This document shows, in pieces, positions 16,350-25,254 of a stretch of 64,000 nucleotides of DNA. Origin of the DNA: Anaerolineae bacterium (lineage in GTDB: Bacteria; Chloroflexota; Anaerolineae; 4572-78; J111); NCBI GenBank assembly GCA_022071955.1, contig JAJVIM010000029.1, positions 62,001 through 126,000 on the forward strand, given 5' to 3'. Every line of letters starts with the position of its first letter. Within the stretch, counting starts at the first letter, position 1. Under the pieces are notes generated by a model. The model did no database searches, was not told the origin of the DNA, and was given only the letters and a program-made list of their open reading frames with translations. The translations under genes and the position numbers were made by a program.

Positions 16350-17339
16350 ATGCCCCGCATCAGAACAGGACAAAGACAGGTGGCCAGAACCTGGCAACAA
16401 ACCATTGTCGACCGCATTCGGTCTGGCAAAGTTGTGCCGTTAATTGGCAACCTTGTGGGCAACGATTTGCTGCTGGGCGGCCACGCCGCGCTGGTTGAGG
16501 CCTACGCTCGCTACATTAATTACCCCCTGCCCGATAAACTGGACCTGGCGCGTATGACCCAGTTTCTCAGTGTAACCGACGAAAGCACCAGCGACGTGCG
16601 GGCCGTCAAAGAAGATTACATCAACTTTATCAAAAACCGCTTGTTTGACCTGGCCGAAGCCGATGGCGTTTCTGCTGATATTCTGGCCGAGTTGGAAGAA
16701 GAGTTTGACGACGTTAAATTTGCCGAATTTTCCGAGCGCCTGGGTTACCCCAAATTCAATAATGGCGCTGCGCCGCTGCTCACATTGGCCGATTTTCCTA
16801 TACCGATTTATCTCACAACCAGTTATCATGATTTCATCGAAGTGGCCCTGCGCCGGGTAGGCAAAAAACCTCGCTCCGAGATTTGCCGCTGGCACAAAGG
16901 GCTGGAGGGCGTCCCCTCAATGTGGCCGGAAGATTACCAGCCAACCCCGCAGGAGCCGCTGGTGTATCACCTGCACGGGCTGGATATTCACCCCGGTTCG
17001 CTGGTGCTCACCGAAGATGATTACATGGAATTTTTGGTGGCTATTTCTCAAAATGTGGGGCGCGGCGCCGACCCCATTCCCCGGCGGGTGCGGCAGGCAA
17101 TGGCCGACTCATCGCTGATTATGCTGGGCTACGATCTGCGCAGTTGGGATTTTAGGGTGCTGTTTTGGGGATTGATCAAACCCCGGCCGCTGCAGCAAAC
17201 CAGTGTTTCCATCCAACTGGTGCCCAGCGAAGTTGAACGCGAGTATCTGCAAAAATACATGAGCGAATTTGAATTTAAAGTTTATTGGGGCACCATCAAC
17301 CAGTACGTCGAAGAACTTCGGCGGGATTGGGAGACGTAA
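16350..17339 (+). CDS. SIR2-like NAD-binding protein of conflict-system type
   Basis: A 329-residue single-domain SIR2-like protein. PLIGNLVGND (30-39) replaces the GAGxS loop, and TTSYHDF (156-162) is the TTNYD-type motif. HLHG (207-210) supplies the catalytic-type H209, and LIMLGYDLRSWDFR (256-269) is the ribose-binding end. The zinc cysteines of protein deacetylases are absent. This pattern is typical of SIR2 domains that hydrolyse NAD in antiphage systems rather than CobB-type sirtuins. GAGGGACTTGTTT precedes the ATG at 16350. Its stop is one base before the STAND gene start, so translation is probably coupled. The activity itself is inferred. Confidence 0.85.
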   Translation: MPRIRTGQRQVARTWQQTIVDRIRSGKVVPLIGNLVGNDLLLGGHAALVEAYARYINYPLPDKLDLARMTQFLSVTDESTSDVRAVKEDYINFIKNRLFDLAEADGVSADILAELEEEFDDVKFAEFSERLGYPKFNNGAAPLLTLADFPIPIYLTTSYHDFIEVALRRVGKKPRSEICRWHKGLEGVPSMWPEDYQPTPQEPLVYHLHGLDIHPGSLVLTEDDYMEFLVAISQNVGRGADPIPRRVRQAMADSSLIMLGYDLRSWDFRVLFWGLIKPRPLQQTSVSIQLVPSEVEREYLQKYMSEFEFKVYWGTINQYVEELRRDWET

Positions 17340-17340
17340 G

Positions 17341-20300
17341 ATGGCCACTATCTCCGCATCGACGCCAAACCTGCTCTGGCAGGATACCCGCCAGATTTTT
17401 GTGCTGAGCCAGGACCCCATTACCATTGGCCGCAAAACCGGAAACACCGTCGTGCTGCCGCCCGACGATACCAAAGCCTCGCGTTTTCACGCCACAATCT
17501 CGTGGGTAGATGGCCGGTACGTTCTGGAAGATATGCACAGCACCAACGGCACCTACGTGAACTCGCAGCGAATTACCGGGCCGCGCCGCCTGGCCGATGG
17601 CGATGTCATCGGCATTGGTGACTCCACCTTCATAATTAATTTGCCCGTACCCGATACCCGGCCCAGTATCTCTCTGCCGCCGCTGGCGCCGGCCGCGCCG
17701 CTGCCGGTTGCCCCCGACGTTACAATTATCCGCGCCGCGCAGCCGGACCGGGTTGAAAATCCCTACGTGGGGCCGCGTACCTTTACCCGGGAAGAGGCCG
17801 ACCGCTTTTTTGGCCGCGAAACCGAAGCCCGCGAGCTGCTGTCGCTGGTTATTTCGGAGCGACTGGTGCTGTTTTACGCCCAATCCGGGGCCGGCAAAAG
17901 TTCGCTCATTAATACCCGGCTGATCCCCCAACTTCAGGACGAAGGCCACTCGGTGTTGCCCGTGGGCCGGGTGAGCGGCGAACTGCCCGAAGGTGTGGCC
18001 GATGTGGCCAATATTTACATTTTTAACCTGTTGCTCAGCATGGACGAAAGCGACAGCGACCCCAGCCATTTTACCGATATGCGGCTAACCCAGTTTTTGG
18101 CCGGGTTGACCAGCCTCGATGGTGTTCATTATTTTTACGACCACGATATTACCGATACCCCGGAGCTGGCCGACGAGGAAATTCAGGAGTCGCCCTATGT
18201 GTTGCTGATCGACCAGTTTGAAGAAGTTGTCGCCACCCACCCGTCTCGCTGGCACGACCGCGAAGGTTTTTTTGAGCAACTGGCCGAGGCCATGGCCGCC
18301 GACCCGTATTTGTGGGTTGTGCTCAGCCTGCGGGAAGATTACGTGGCCGCGCTCGATCCCTACGCCCACCTGCTGCCCGGTAACCTGCGGGCCAGGTTTT
18401 ACATGCAGCGCATGACGTACGACGCCGCGCTGGAAGCCATCAAACGCCCCGCCGAAAAATTTGGGCGCACCTTTGCCCCCGGCGCGGCCGAAAATCTGGC
18501 CGACAATTTGCGCCAGATTCGGGTGCACGATGCCATGACCACCGATATGATTGCCACCCGGCTCGGCCAGTTTGTGGAACCGGTGCAGTTGCAGGTGGTC
18601 TGTTTTCAATTGTGGGACAACCTGCGCGGCCGGCCCAAAGGGATTATCACCCAGCAGGATTTGCGCGAGCTGGGTGATGTTGACCGCGCGCTGATTCAAT
18701 TTTACGAGCAGGCAATCGGCGATGTCACCGCCAAAACATTTGTCTCCGAGCTTGACCTGCGCAACTGGTTTGAGCATCAACTGATTACCGAAAGCGGCAC
18801 CAAAGGCACGGTTTATCGCGGCCCGGAGCACACCGGCGGCATCGATAACCGGGCCGTCGATGTGCTGCTGCGCAAATTTTTGCTGCGCAGCGAAGTGCGC
18901 GGCGGCGGCACCTGGTACGAGCTGGTACACGACAGGCTGATCGAGCCGATTCTCAGCTCCAACCAATCCTGGCGCGAGCAGCAGCCGCTCATTCAGATGG
19001 CCCGCACCTGGGATGAAACCGGCCGGCCGGAAGCGAGTTTACTGGCCGGCCAGCAGCTCAAAGATTATCTGGCCACCGGCTATTTGGAATTGGGGCCGCT
19101 GGTCAGAGAATTTTTAGAAGCCAGCAGCGCGGCGCAGCACCTGCGGGAAGAACGTGAAGCCGAAGAAGAATTGCGCCGGGTTCAGGAACTGGCCGCCGAG
19201 CGCCAGAAACGGCTCGAAGAGCAGGCCCGGGCTTCGGCCCGACTGCGTCGCCGGGCGCTGTGGATTACCGTAGTGGGGATTGTGGCCGTATTGATGGCCG
19301 TTACCGCGGTGGCGTTTGGCTTTTTGGCCCAGCAAAGCCTGGCCGTTGCCCAGGAACGAGCCAGCGCCGCCGAAACAGCCCAGGCACTGTCTATTGCCGC
19401 CCAATCGACGGCGGTCAATGCCCAATCCACCGCTGATACTTCCAAAGGTACGGCCGTAGCCGAAAGTACCCTCTCGGCCGAAGCGCGGTCCACCGCCGAA
19501 GCCGGCAGCACCGCTGCCGCGGCCAACGCCGCCGAAGCCAAACGACTGTTGGAACTACAGCAGGCCACCCAAACCGCCGAAGCCGAATTCAGTTCGCTGG
19601 CGCAAGAATCGCTGGCTGCCACCCGCGCCGCGCTGGAAGCCACCGTAACCGCCCAGGCAGCCACGCTCGCCGCGCCCACCTTCACGCCCACCGCAACAGC
19701 CACGCCCACCTACACACCCTCCGGGTCAGATTCGCAGTCGGCCACGCCGGAGTCGCCCACCGCCACCCCGGCCGCCACCGACACGCCAACCCCGGATGCG
19801 GCCGCCACCGCTAATGTGGAAAAGCTGATTGCCATCAGTACCCAGCAGGCGTCACTAACGGTGCAGCAAACTGCCGAAGTAAGTTGTAAAGTTCCGGCCG
19901 GCGCTGATTTGCAGCCATACTACGTAAAATACCAGCGCCGCCTGGGCTGCCCCATCGGCGAAACCGTGGGCGGTGAGTTTGCCGAGCAGATTTTTGAAAA
20001 CGGCTTTATGGTTTGGACCGGCATCTATGCCGAAATTTATGCGATGGTGGGGAGTCAAACCGGCGCCTGGAGCTGGTACGATAAAAAAACCATCGACTCA
20101 TTTGGCCCCAGCGACAGCGGCAGTTGCAGCGTTCGCGTGCCGGAAGGCCTGTTTCAGCCGGTGCGCGGTTTTGGCGCGGTCTGGTGCGGCGACCGCGAAA
20201 TGGCCAGCACCATCGGTTTTGGGTTAACACCGGAGTACGGCGTTAGCTCCAACCTGATTCAAAAGTATGAAACCGGGGTTATTATCCGCGACAGCCAGAA

Positions 20301-20352
20301 ACGTTACTGGGTGTTATTCAGCAATTCCGCAACCTACGCTCTGGAACGTTAA
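17341..20352 (+). CDS. membrane-anchored FHA-STAND NTPase with extracytoplasmic C-terminal domain
   Basis: A 1003-residue protein. Residues about 18-105 are an FHA phosphothreonine-binding domain (TIGRKTGN, SRFHATI, STNGTYV). Residues about 140-580 are an nSTAND1-type ATPase: NPYVGPRTFTREEADRFFGRE leads into Walker A AQSGAGKSS (K186), Walker B YVLLIDQFEE (D291) and the sensor-like LSLREDYVAAL. One membrane helix follows at about 640-663. After it come an Ala/Thr-rich coiled stretch with AQSTA-type repeats (664-778), a Pro/Thr linker (778-825) and a C-terminal domain (848-1003; RRLGCPIGE, FENGFMVW) like domains on Chloroflexota surface proteins. It therefore links an outside domain to a cytosolic ATPase. 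The ATG at 17341 follows the SIR2 stop by one base. Confidence 0.88.
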   Translation: MATISASTPNLLWQDTRQIFVLSQDPITIGRKTGNTVVLPPDDTKASRFHATISWVDGRYVLEDMHSTNGTYVNSQRITGPRRLADGDVIGIGDSTFIINLPVPDTRPSISLPPLAPAAPLPVAPDVTIIRAAQPDRVENPYVGPRTFTREEADRFFGRETEARELLSLVISERLVLFYAQSGAGKSSLINTRLIPQLQDEGHSVLPVGRVSGELPEGVADVANIYIFNLLLSMDESDSDPSHFTDMRLTQFLAGLTSLDGVHYFYDHDITDTPELADEEIQESPYVLLIDQFEEVVATHPSRWHDREGFFEQLAEAMAADPYLWVVLSLREDYVAALDPYAHLLPGNLRARFYMQRMTYDAALEAIKRPAEKFGRTFAPGAAENLADNLRQIRVHDAMTTDMIATRLGQFVEPVQLQVVCFQLWDNLRGRPKGIITQQDLRELGDVDRALIQFYEQAIGDVTAKTFVSELDLRNWFEHQLITESGTKGTVYRGPEHTGGIDNRAVDVLLRKFLLRSEVRGGGTWYELVHDRLIEPILSSNQSWREQQPLIQMARTWDETGRPEASLLAGQQLKDYLATGYLELGPLVREFLEASSAAQHLREEREAEEELRRVQELAAERQKRLEEQARASARLRRRALWITVVGIVAVLMAVTAVAFGFLAQQSLAVAQERASAAETAQALSIAAQSTAVNAQSTADTSKGTAVAESTLSAEARSTAEAGSTAAAANAAEAKRLLELQQATQTAEAEFSSLAQESLAATRAALEATVTAQAATLAAPTFTPTATATPTYTPSGSDSQSATPESPTATPAATDTPTPDAAATANVEKLIAISTQQASLTVQQTAEVSCKVPAGADLQPYYVKYQRRLGCPIGETVGGEFAEQIFENGFMVWTGIYAEIYAMVGSQTGAWSWYDKKTIDSFGPSDSGSCSVRVPEGLFQPVRGFGAVWCGDREMASTIGFGLTPEYGVSSNLIQKYETGVIIRDSQKRYWVLFSNSATYALER

Positions 20353-21293
20353 TGCTGCTAACCATTACCGCCAATCCCTCTCTCGACCGGGTTTTGCACC
20401 TGCCCCATCTGGCTATTGGCCAGGTACACCGGGCTACCAGCCTTAAATTAGTCGCCGCCGGCAAAGGATTGAACGTGGTGCGGGCGGCCGTCACCCTGGG
20501 CGCGCCGGCGCTGGCTACCGGCATGCTGGCCGGCCGGCACGGCCAGATTGTTGCCGAGCTTTTTCAGGCCGATGGCTTTGCCGCCGACTGGTACTGGCTG
20601 CCGGCCGGCGAAACCCGCGTTTGCACCATGCTCAACCAGGATTCCGGCGATACCACCGTAATCAACGAGCCGGGGCCAGACATCTCCGCCGCCGAGTGGG
20701 CCGGCTTTGCCGCGCACGTGCAGGCGCTGGCGCAGTCGGCGTGGGCGGTGGTTTTTTGTGGCAGCATGCCGCCGGGGGTGCCGCCGGATGCGCCCGGCCA
20801 ACTGGCGCGCGCCCTGGCCGGCAACGGCTTGCCCGTTTATTTTGATGTGGGCTACCAGCATTTGCCGTCGCTGCTGGATAACCCGCAGGGGGTGTGCGTA
20901 AAAGTGAACCGGGCCGAGTTGGCCGCCGGGCTGGGGCACTCGTTAGATAGCGTTGGGGCGCTGGAGCCGGTAATTGAGGCCGGGCAACGGCTGCTGGCTC
21001 GCGGGGCGACGCAGGTGGTGGTTACGCTGGGCAGCGCGGGCGCGTTGGCTGTATCGCCGGAGGGGGTGTGGCAGGCCATTCCGCCGGCCGTTGCGGTCGT
21101 GAGCACCGTCGGCAGCGGCGATTCGCTGACGGCGGGGCTGATGGCGGCGCAGTTGCGGGGGCTGCCACTGGCGCAGGCGCTGGCGCACGGCGTGGCAGCC
21201 GGAGCGGCCAACGCGCTCAACAGTGTGCCGGGCCGGCTGGAATTAGCCGAATTTGAGCAGTTGCTGGCCCGGGTGCGGGTTAACCAGTATTGA
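20352..21293 (+). CDS. PfkB-family sugar kinase (1-phosphofructokinase / tagatose-6-phosphate kinase type)
   Basis: A 313-residue cytosolic carbohydrate kinase. ITANPSLDRVLHL at the N-terminus, AAGKGLNVVRA (substrate loop), GSMPPGVPPD and the catalytic GSGDSLTAG (Asp as base) place it in the FruK/LacC branch of the PfkB family, which phosphorylates sugar phosphates. Its ATG overlaps the STAND gene stop by one base (TAATG), so it is translationally coupled to the conflict-type operon. Whether it belongs to that system functionally is unknown; it could be a housekeeping gene caught downstream. Confidence 0.88.
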   Translation: MLLTITANPSLDRVLHLPHLAIGQVHRATSLKLVAAGKGLNVVRAAVTLGAPALATGMLAGRHGQIVAELFQADGFAADWYWLPAGETRVCTMLNQDSGDTTVINEPGPDISAAEWAGFAAHVQALAQSAWAVVFCGSMPPGVPPDAPGQLARALAGNGLPVYFDVGYQHLPSLLDNPQGVCVKVNRAELAAGLGHSLDSVGALEPVIEAGQRLLARGATQVVVTLGSAGALAVSPEGVWQAIPPAVAVVSTVGSGDSLTAGLMAAQLRGLPLAQALAHGVAAGAANALNSVPGRLELAEFEQLLARVRVNQY

Positions 21294-21310
21294 GCGCAAT
21301 TTGCCACCTT

Positions 21311-21784
21311 TTACGCGCCGGTTTCAACCAGCCGCTTCAGGTTTTCCAGCGAGCCGGCCATCATTTCTTCAAACGTGCCGTTGCCGGTAAACCAGATCAG
21401 AATTTTGTTGAGCGAGAACCCTCCGCCCAATTCCCAATCAACTGTCCAGGTAATTTTGGTGGCGTCGTTGGCGGCTTCCAGCTCAAAGGTGCTGGTTTGC
21501 GCCATTTGCATGGGCGCGTTTTCGGTGGCTTGCAGTTCGTAGGCCAGTTTGGCGGGCGGTTCCCAAGCCGTGATTTTTTGGGTGGCTACCTGGCCGTCGG
21601 CGGCTTTGCCCACCCAGATGGTGCCGACGCCCTCGGATTGATCGCTGCCGTATTTACCTTCAACCGGGTACGGGAAGCGCCCCTCTTTGTACGACCAATC
21701 TGGCAGGCGGGTGACATTGCTCAAAACTGCCCAGACTGCTTCGGCGGGTGCGGCGATTTCGATGGAATATGTAACGTGTCCCAT
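21311..21784 (-). CDS. SRPBCC-family protein (polyketide cyclase/dehydrase-like)
   Basis: A 157-residue START-like/SRPBCC protein with a deep hydrophobic ligand cavity fold. MGHVTYSIEIAAPAEAVWAV is the typical first strand plus helix, and WEPPAKLAYEL and FELEAANDATKITWTVDWEL are central strands. The ATG at 21784 follows GAGGTCAAAATA; an upstream extension starting at 21835 lacks a site. The ligand is unknown. It is a single gene, convergent with the PfkB kinase gene, and is bounded upstream by short-period repeats. Confidence 0.85.
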   Translation of the reverse strand: MGHVTYSIEIAAPAEAVWAVLSNVTRLPDWSYKEGRFPYPVEGKYGSDQSEGVGTIWVGKAADGQVATQKITAWEPPAKLAYELQATENAPMQMAQTSTFELEAANDATKITWTVDWELGGGFSLNKILIWFTGNGTFEEMMAGSLENLKRLVETGA

Positions 21785-21842
21785 TATTTTGACCTCTGAT
21801 TTTTGGATAATGATACCAGATTTTGCCGGCGTCACAAGGCCG

Positions 21843-22045
21843 GCGGTCGATTTTGGATTTTAGATTTTGGATTTTGGATTTACGAACGAATTGCGAATGG
21901 CGAACGACGAATGACGGACACGTGCGCCTGCGCGCAGTGCAGGTGTTACGAACAACGGACGATGGTTTACGCAACACGCAACACGGCTAACAACTATCAA
22001 CCCACCAAACTTTAACTAACTCCTAATTCCTGATTCCCGACTCCT
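21843..22045. repeat. mixed 7-nt period intergenic repeats
   Basis: Three blocks of heptads: GATTTTG/GATTTTA (21848-21880), CGAATTG CGAATGG CGAACGA CGAATGA (21886-21920), and ACTCCTAATTCCTGATTCCCG-type units (22018-22045). No gene lies in 21785-22070. The last block ends 26 bp before the dtd start. Confidence 0.65.
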
Positions 22046-22070
22046 GAATCCTGTGTTGAAGGAGCAATTG

Positions 22071-22520
22071 ATGCGAGCTATTTTGCAGCGAGTCCGGCGC
22101 GGGCAGGTCACTGTGGCCGCTGAAACGGTGGGCCAGATTGGCCCCGGTTTTGTGATTTTGCTGGGCGTTACCCACACCGACGGTCCGGCCGAGGTGCAAA
22201 AACTGGCCGAAAAAACGGCCCACCTGCGCGTGTTTGAGGACGAGCAGGGCAAAATGAACCTGTCGATGCTGGATACCGCCGGCGACGCACTGGTGATTTC
22301 TCAGTTTACGCTGTACGCCGATGCCAAAAAAGGGCGGCGGCCCAGTTTGACCCAGGCCGCCGCGCCAGATATTGCCGAACCGTTGGTGGCTCAATTTGCG
22401 GCGACGCTGCGCCGGCTCGGGGTGAAAAATGTGCAAACCGGCAGCTTTGGCGCGCATATGGTGGTGAGCCTTGAAAACGATGGCCCGGTGACCATCATTT
22501 TAGACACCGCCGAGTTGTAA
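22071..22520 (+). CDS. dtd: D-aminoacyl-tRNA deacylase
   Basis: A 149-residue enzyme that hydrolyses D-amino acids from mischarged tRNAs in the cytosol. MRAILQRVRRGQVTV is the typical N-terminus. SQFTLYAD holds the SQFTL catalytic motif and NDGPVTI is the GPVT-type motif with the cis Gly-Pro. The length is normal. AAGGAGCAATTG precedes the ATG, and heptad repeats lie upstream. Its stop codon directly abuts the stop codon of glgP on the other strand, with no intergenic base. Confidence 0.97.
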   Translation: MRAILQRVRRGQVTVAAETVGQIGPGFVILLGVTHTDGPAEVQKLAEKTAHLRVFEDEQGKMNLSMLDTAGDALVISQFTLYADAKKGRRPSLTQAAAPDIAEPLVAQFAATLRRLGVKNVQTGSFGAHMVVSLENDGPVTIILDTAEL

Positions 22521-24671
22521 TTACTCCATGCTCGGCACGTACAGCCCGGTGGTGTAATCCTTGATCATGCGGGTCATGCTAAACTGCGGCGCTACGGTGC
22601 GGATTGACTCTTTGACAAACTCCAGCCATTGGTGGGGGATGCCGGACGCATCGCGCAGGTAATATTTGGGCACCACTTCGTTTTCCAGCAGATCGTAAAA
22701 TGCGGTGGCGTCGGCGTGGTTTTGGTCGTACTCGCTGGCGTATTCCGCGTCGGGGTCGCCAATGGCCCAGCCGTTTTTGTGGTTAAACCCTTCGGCCCAC
22801 CAGCCATCCAAAATAGACAGGTTGGGGCTGCCGTTGAGGCCGGCTTTTTGGCCGCTGGTGCCGCTGGCTTCCATTGGCCGGCGCGGGGTGTTCATCCACA
22901 CATCAACCCCGGCTACCATGTGGCGGGCCACATTCATATCGTAATCCTCAATGAAAACCAGGCGGCCGGCCAGCCCGGCTTCGTGCGAGCGATGGTACAC
23001 CTCGCGGATAAAGTTTTTGCCGGGTTCGTCGGCGGGGTGAGCCTTGCCGGAAAAGACAAACTGCACCGGGCGAATACCGTTGCCGTGAACAATCCGTTTA
23101 AGCCGGTCGGTATCGTGGAAGATGAGCGTGGCCCGTTTGTAGGTGGCAAAGCGGCGGGCAAAGCCAATGGTCAACACATTGGGGCCGAGCAAATTGGCTG
23201 TAGCCTGAATGTCGTTGGGGTTGTAGTTGAGGCGAATCATCCGCTGGCGGGTGCGCATACGTACAAAGTTAACCAGTTTGCCGCGCAGCTTGTTCATCAC
23301 ATCCCACAATTCTTCGTTGGGGATTTTGGTGACATTGTCCCATACAGCCGGGTCATCGATGTGCCGGTGCCAGTTGGCCGGCAGATATTTGTCAAACAGT
23401 TTCTTTAAATCCGGGGCCAGCCAGGTTTCGGTGTGGATGCCGTTGGTTACAAAACTGATGGGGATGTCGTCAATCTTTTTGTTGGGCCACAACCAGCTCC
23501 ACATTTTGCGAGAAACTTCGCCGTGCAGCTTGCTGACGCCGTTGTGCTTGCCCGACATCTTCAAGGCCAGCACCGTCATGCTAAAGGTTGGCCCCCAGCT
23601 CTGATCCTGCCGGGCCAGGTTGAGGAATTCCTCGCGGCTGATGTTCAGTTTTTCGTGCCAGCGAGGGAAGTAGCGGTCCATCATGTGGAACGGGAACGCA
23701 TCGTGGCCGGCGGGCACCGGCGTGTGCGTGGTAAACACCGATGACTTGCGCACGATTTCTTTGGCGGCTTCAAACTTCATGCCTTGCTCTACCAGTTCGC
23801 GGGCGCGTTCCAGCACCATAAACGCCGAGTGGCCTTCGTTCATATGGAACACCGCCGGCTGAATGCCCATTGCCCGCAGAGCGCGCACGCCGCCAATGCC
23901 CAGCATCATTTCCTGCGCCAGCCGCATTTCCTGATCGCCGCCGTACAGCCGGGCCGAAAGCTCGCGGTCTTCCGCGGCGTTGGGGTGAATATCGGTGTCC
24001 ATCAGGTACAAGGGTACGTTGCCTACCATAATCTGGTACACTTTGGCGTACACCCGCCGGTCGGGCAGGCCGTTGCGGGCCGGCAGGTCAACGGAAACCA
24101 CTACTTCTTTGCCAGCGGCGGTGAAGGCGGGTTGGGCCGGCACTTCGGCAAAGCGAACTTTTACGTAGTGGGCTTCCTGGTCGCCGTTATTGTTGATGGT
24201 TTGGCGAAAGTAGCCCTGCGGATACAAAAAGCCAATGCCAATAAAAGGCAGGCCCAAATCGCTGGTTTCTTTGGTGTGGTCGCCGGAGAGCACACCCAAA
24301 CCGCCGGAGTAGATGGGCAGGCATTCGTGCAGGCCAAACTCGGCGGAAAAATAGGCGATGGGTTTGTTGATTTTGTCGGGGTAGGTTTGGTGAAACCAGG
24401 TTTTGGTGTCAACCTGGTAGGCGTCAAAAGAGGTCAGTACCTCGTAATAGGCTTTGATAAAATCGGCGTCGGTGGCGGCCTGGTCTAACGATGACTGGCG
24501 CACTTCTCGCAGAAACAAAACCGGGTTGTGGTAGACGTCTTCCCAAAGTTTGGCATCGATGCGTTTGAACAGGCTTTGGGCTTCCGGGTGCCAGCTCCAC
24601 CACATATTGTACGACAGATCAACCAGACGGTTGATCCGTTCCGGGATTGGCGTAAAGCCAACGGATTTCAT
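22521..24671 (-). CDS. glgP: alpha-glucan (glycogen) phosphorylase
   Basis: A 716-residue PLP enzyme that releases glucose-1-phosphate from glycogen or maltodextrin. It has the short, non-classical phosphorylase architecture. RINRLVDLSYNMWWSWHPEA near the N-terminus is the conserved DUF3417 helix. FSAEFGLHECLPIYSGGLGVL is the nucleotide/sugar site, and GFARRFATYKRATL and MEASGTSGQKAGLNGSPNLS form the C-terminal PLP-phosphate-binding region. GAGGAGAAAGAATT precedes the ATG at 24671. A promoter is visible at 24734-24761. No other glycogen gene lies nearby. Confidence 0.95.
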   Translation of the reverse strand: MKSVGFTPIPERINRLVDLSYNMWWSWHPEAQSLFKRIDAKLWEDVYHNPVLFLREVRQSSLDQAATDADFIKAYYEVLTSFDAYQVDTKTWFHQTYPDKINKPIAYFSAEFGLHECLPIYSGGLGVLSGDHTKETSDLGLPFIGIGFLYPQGYFRQTINNNGDQEAHYVKVRFAEVPAQPAFTAAGKEVVVSVDLPARNGLPDRRVYAKVYQIMVGNVPLYLMDTDIHPNAAEDRELSARLYGGDQEMRLAQEMMLGIGGVRALRAMGIQPAVFHMNEGHSAFMVLERARELVEQGMKFEAAKEIVRKSSVFTTHTPVPAGHDAFPFHMMDRYFPRWHEKLNISREEFLNLARQDQSWGPTFSMTVLALKMSGKHNGVSKLHGEVSRKMWSWLWPNKKIDDIPISFVTNGIHTETWLAPDLKKLFDKYLPANWHRHIDDPAVWDNVTKIPNEELWDVMNKLRGKLVNFVRMRTRQRMIRLNYNPNDIQATANLLGPNVLTIGFARRFATYKRATLIFHDTDRLKRIVHGNGIRPVQFVFSGKAHPADEPGKNFIREVYHRSHEAGLAGRLVFIEDYDMNVARHMVAGVDVWMNTPRRPMEASGTSGQKAGLNGSPNLSILDGWWAEGFNHKNGWAIGDPDAEYASEYDQNHADATAFYDLLENEVVPKYYLRDASGIPHQWLEFVKESIRTVAPQFSMTRMIKDYTTGLYVPSME

Positions 24672-24733
24672 AATTCTTTCTCCTCTTTTAATACTAAATA
24701 ACCACAAAAATGGGCCAGATAAATCCTGCTGAA

Positions 24734-24761
24734 ATTGTAGTCAATTCGGGATATTTATCAA
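24734..24761 (-). promoter_or_regulatory. glgP: glgP promoter
   Basis: -35 TTGATA and -10 TACAAT separated by 16 bp on the minus strand, about 65 bp upstream of the glgP start. Confidence 0.55.
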
Positions 24762-24872
24762 ATAGGGGATGATACTAGATACAGGGTATCTTGCTAGTTA
24801 TTCTACTATATATTGGGGTGTTTTAACAAACCGGAGAAACGGCTTCAGCGACCGAGGGGGGTAAATTGCGAT

Positions 24873-25035
24873 TTGCGATTGAACGAATCAGCGAATCAGC
24901 GAGTCTGCGAATAGCGAATGGCGAGTGGCGGGTAGCGAGTGGCGAATTACGAATTGCGAGTAACGAGTAACGAATGACGAAGGACGAATGACGTTTTACG
25001 CATTACAAATTACGCATTACGCAACACGAACTTAG
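24873..25035. repeat. long array of 7-8-nt period repeats
   Basis: The largest array in the window. It begins with octads (CGAATCAG CGAATCAG CGAGTCTG), passes to heptads (CGAATGG CGAGTGG CGGGTAG CGAGTGG CGAATTA CGAATTG) and ends with ACGCATT units. The 432-bp gap 24672-25103 holds only this array and the glgP promoter. Confidence 0.75.
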
Positions 25036-25103
25036 AGCCAAAGGCCCCCTATGGGAAACTCAAAACTTAAAACTCATCACTCACCAACTGCACCAAACTT
25101 GTC

Positions 25104-25244
25104 TCAATCGTTCTTTTTGAGCGCTTCGAGCGTGTTCAGCTCTTTTTGCAGGTTTTTTTGGCGGCTGACCAGGCTGTAAACATACACCAGAGTCACGCCG
25201 ATAAATACGGCATAGCCGGCGATCAAATAGGTCATGGGTCCCAT
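25104..25244 (-). CDS. CcmD-like small membrane protein
   Basis: A 46-residue protein with one membrane helix (TYLIAGYAVFIGVTLVYVYSLV) followed by a basic, charged helix (RQKNLQKELNTLEALKKND). Size, topology and position directly after ccmC match CcmD, the small subunit that helps release haem-loaded CcmE from the CcmABC exporter. AAGGAGACACCG precedes the ATG at 25244, and the gap to ccmC is 10 bp. Sequence alone is too short for a firm family call. Confidence 0.75.
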   Translation of the reverse strand: MGPMTYLIAGYAVFIGVTLVYVYSLVSRQKNLQKELNTLEALKKND

Positions 25245-25254
25245 CGGTGTCTCC

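Noticed and set aside
16350..17339. CobB-type protein deacetylase
   Set aside because: There is no GAGxS loop, no zinc cysteines and no deacetylase HG context. The protein fits SIR2-like conflict proteins better.
24873..25035. Possible CRISPR array
   Set aside because: The units are 7-8 nt, degenerate and without spacers, and no cas gene is near.
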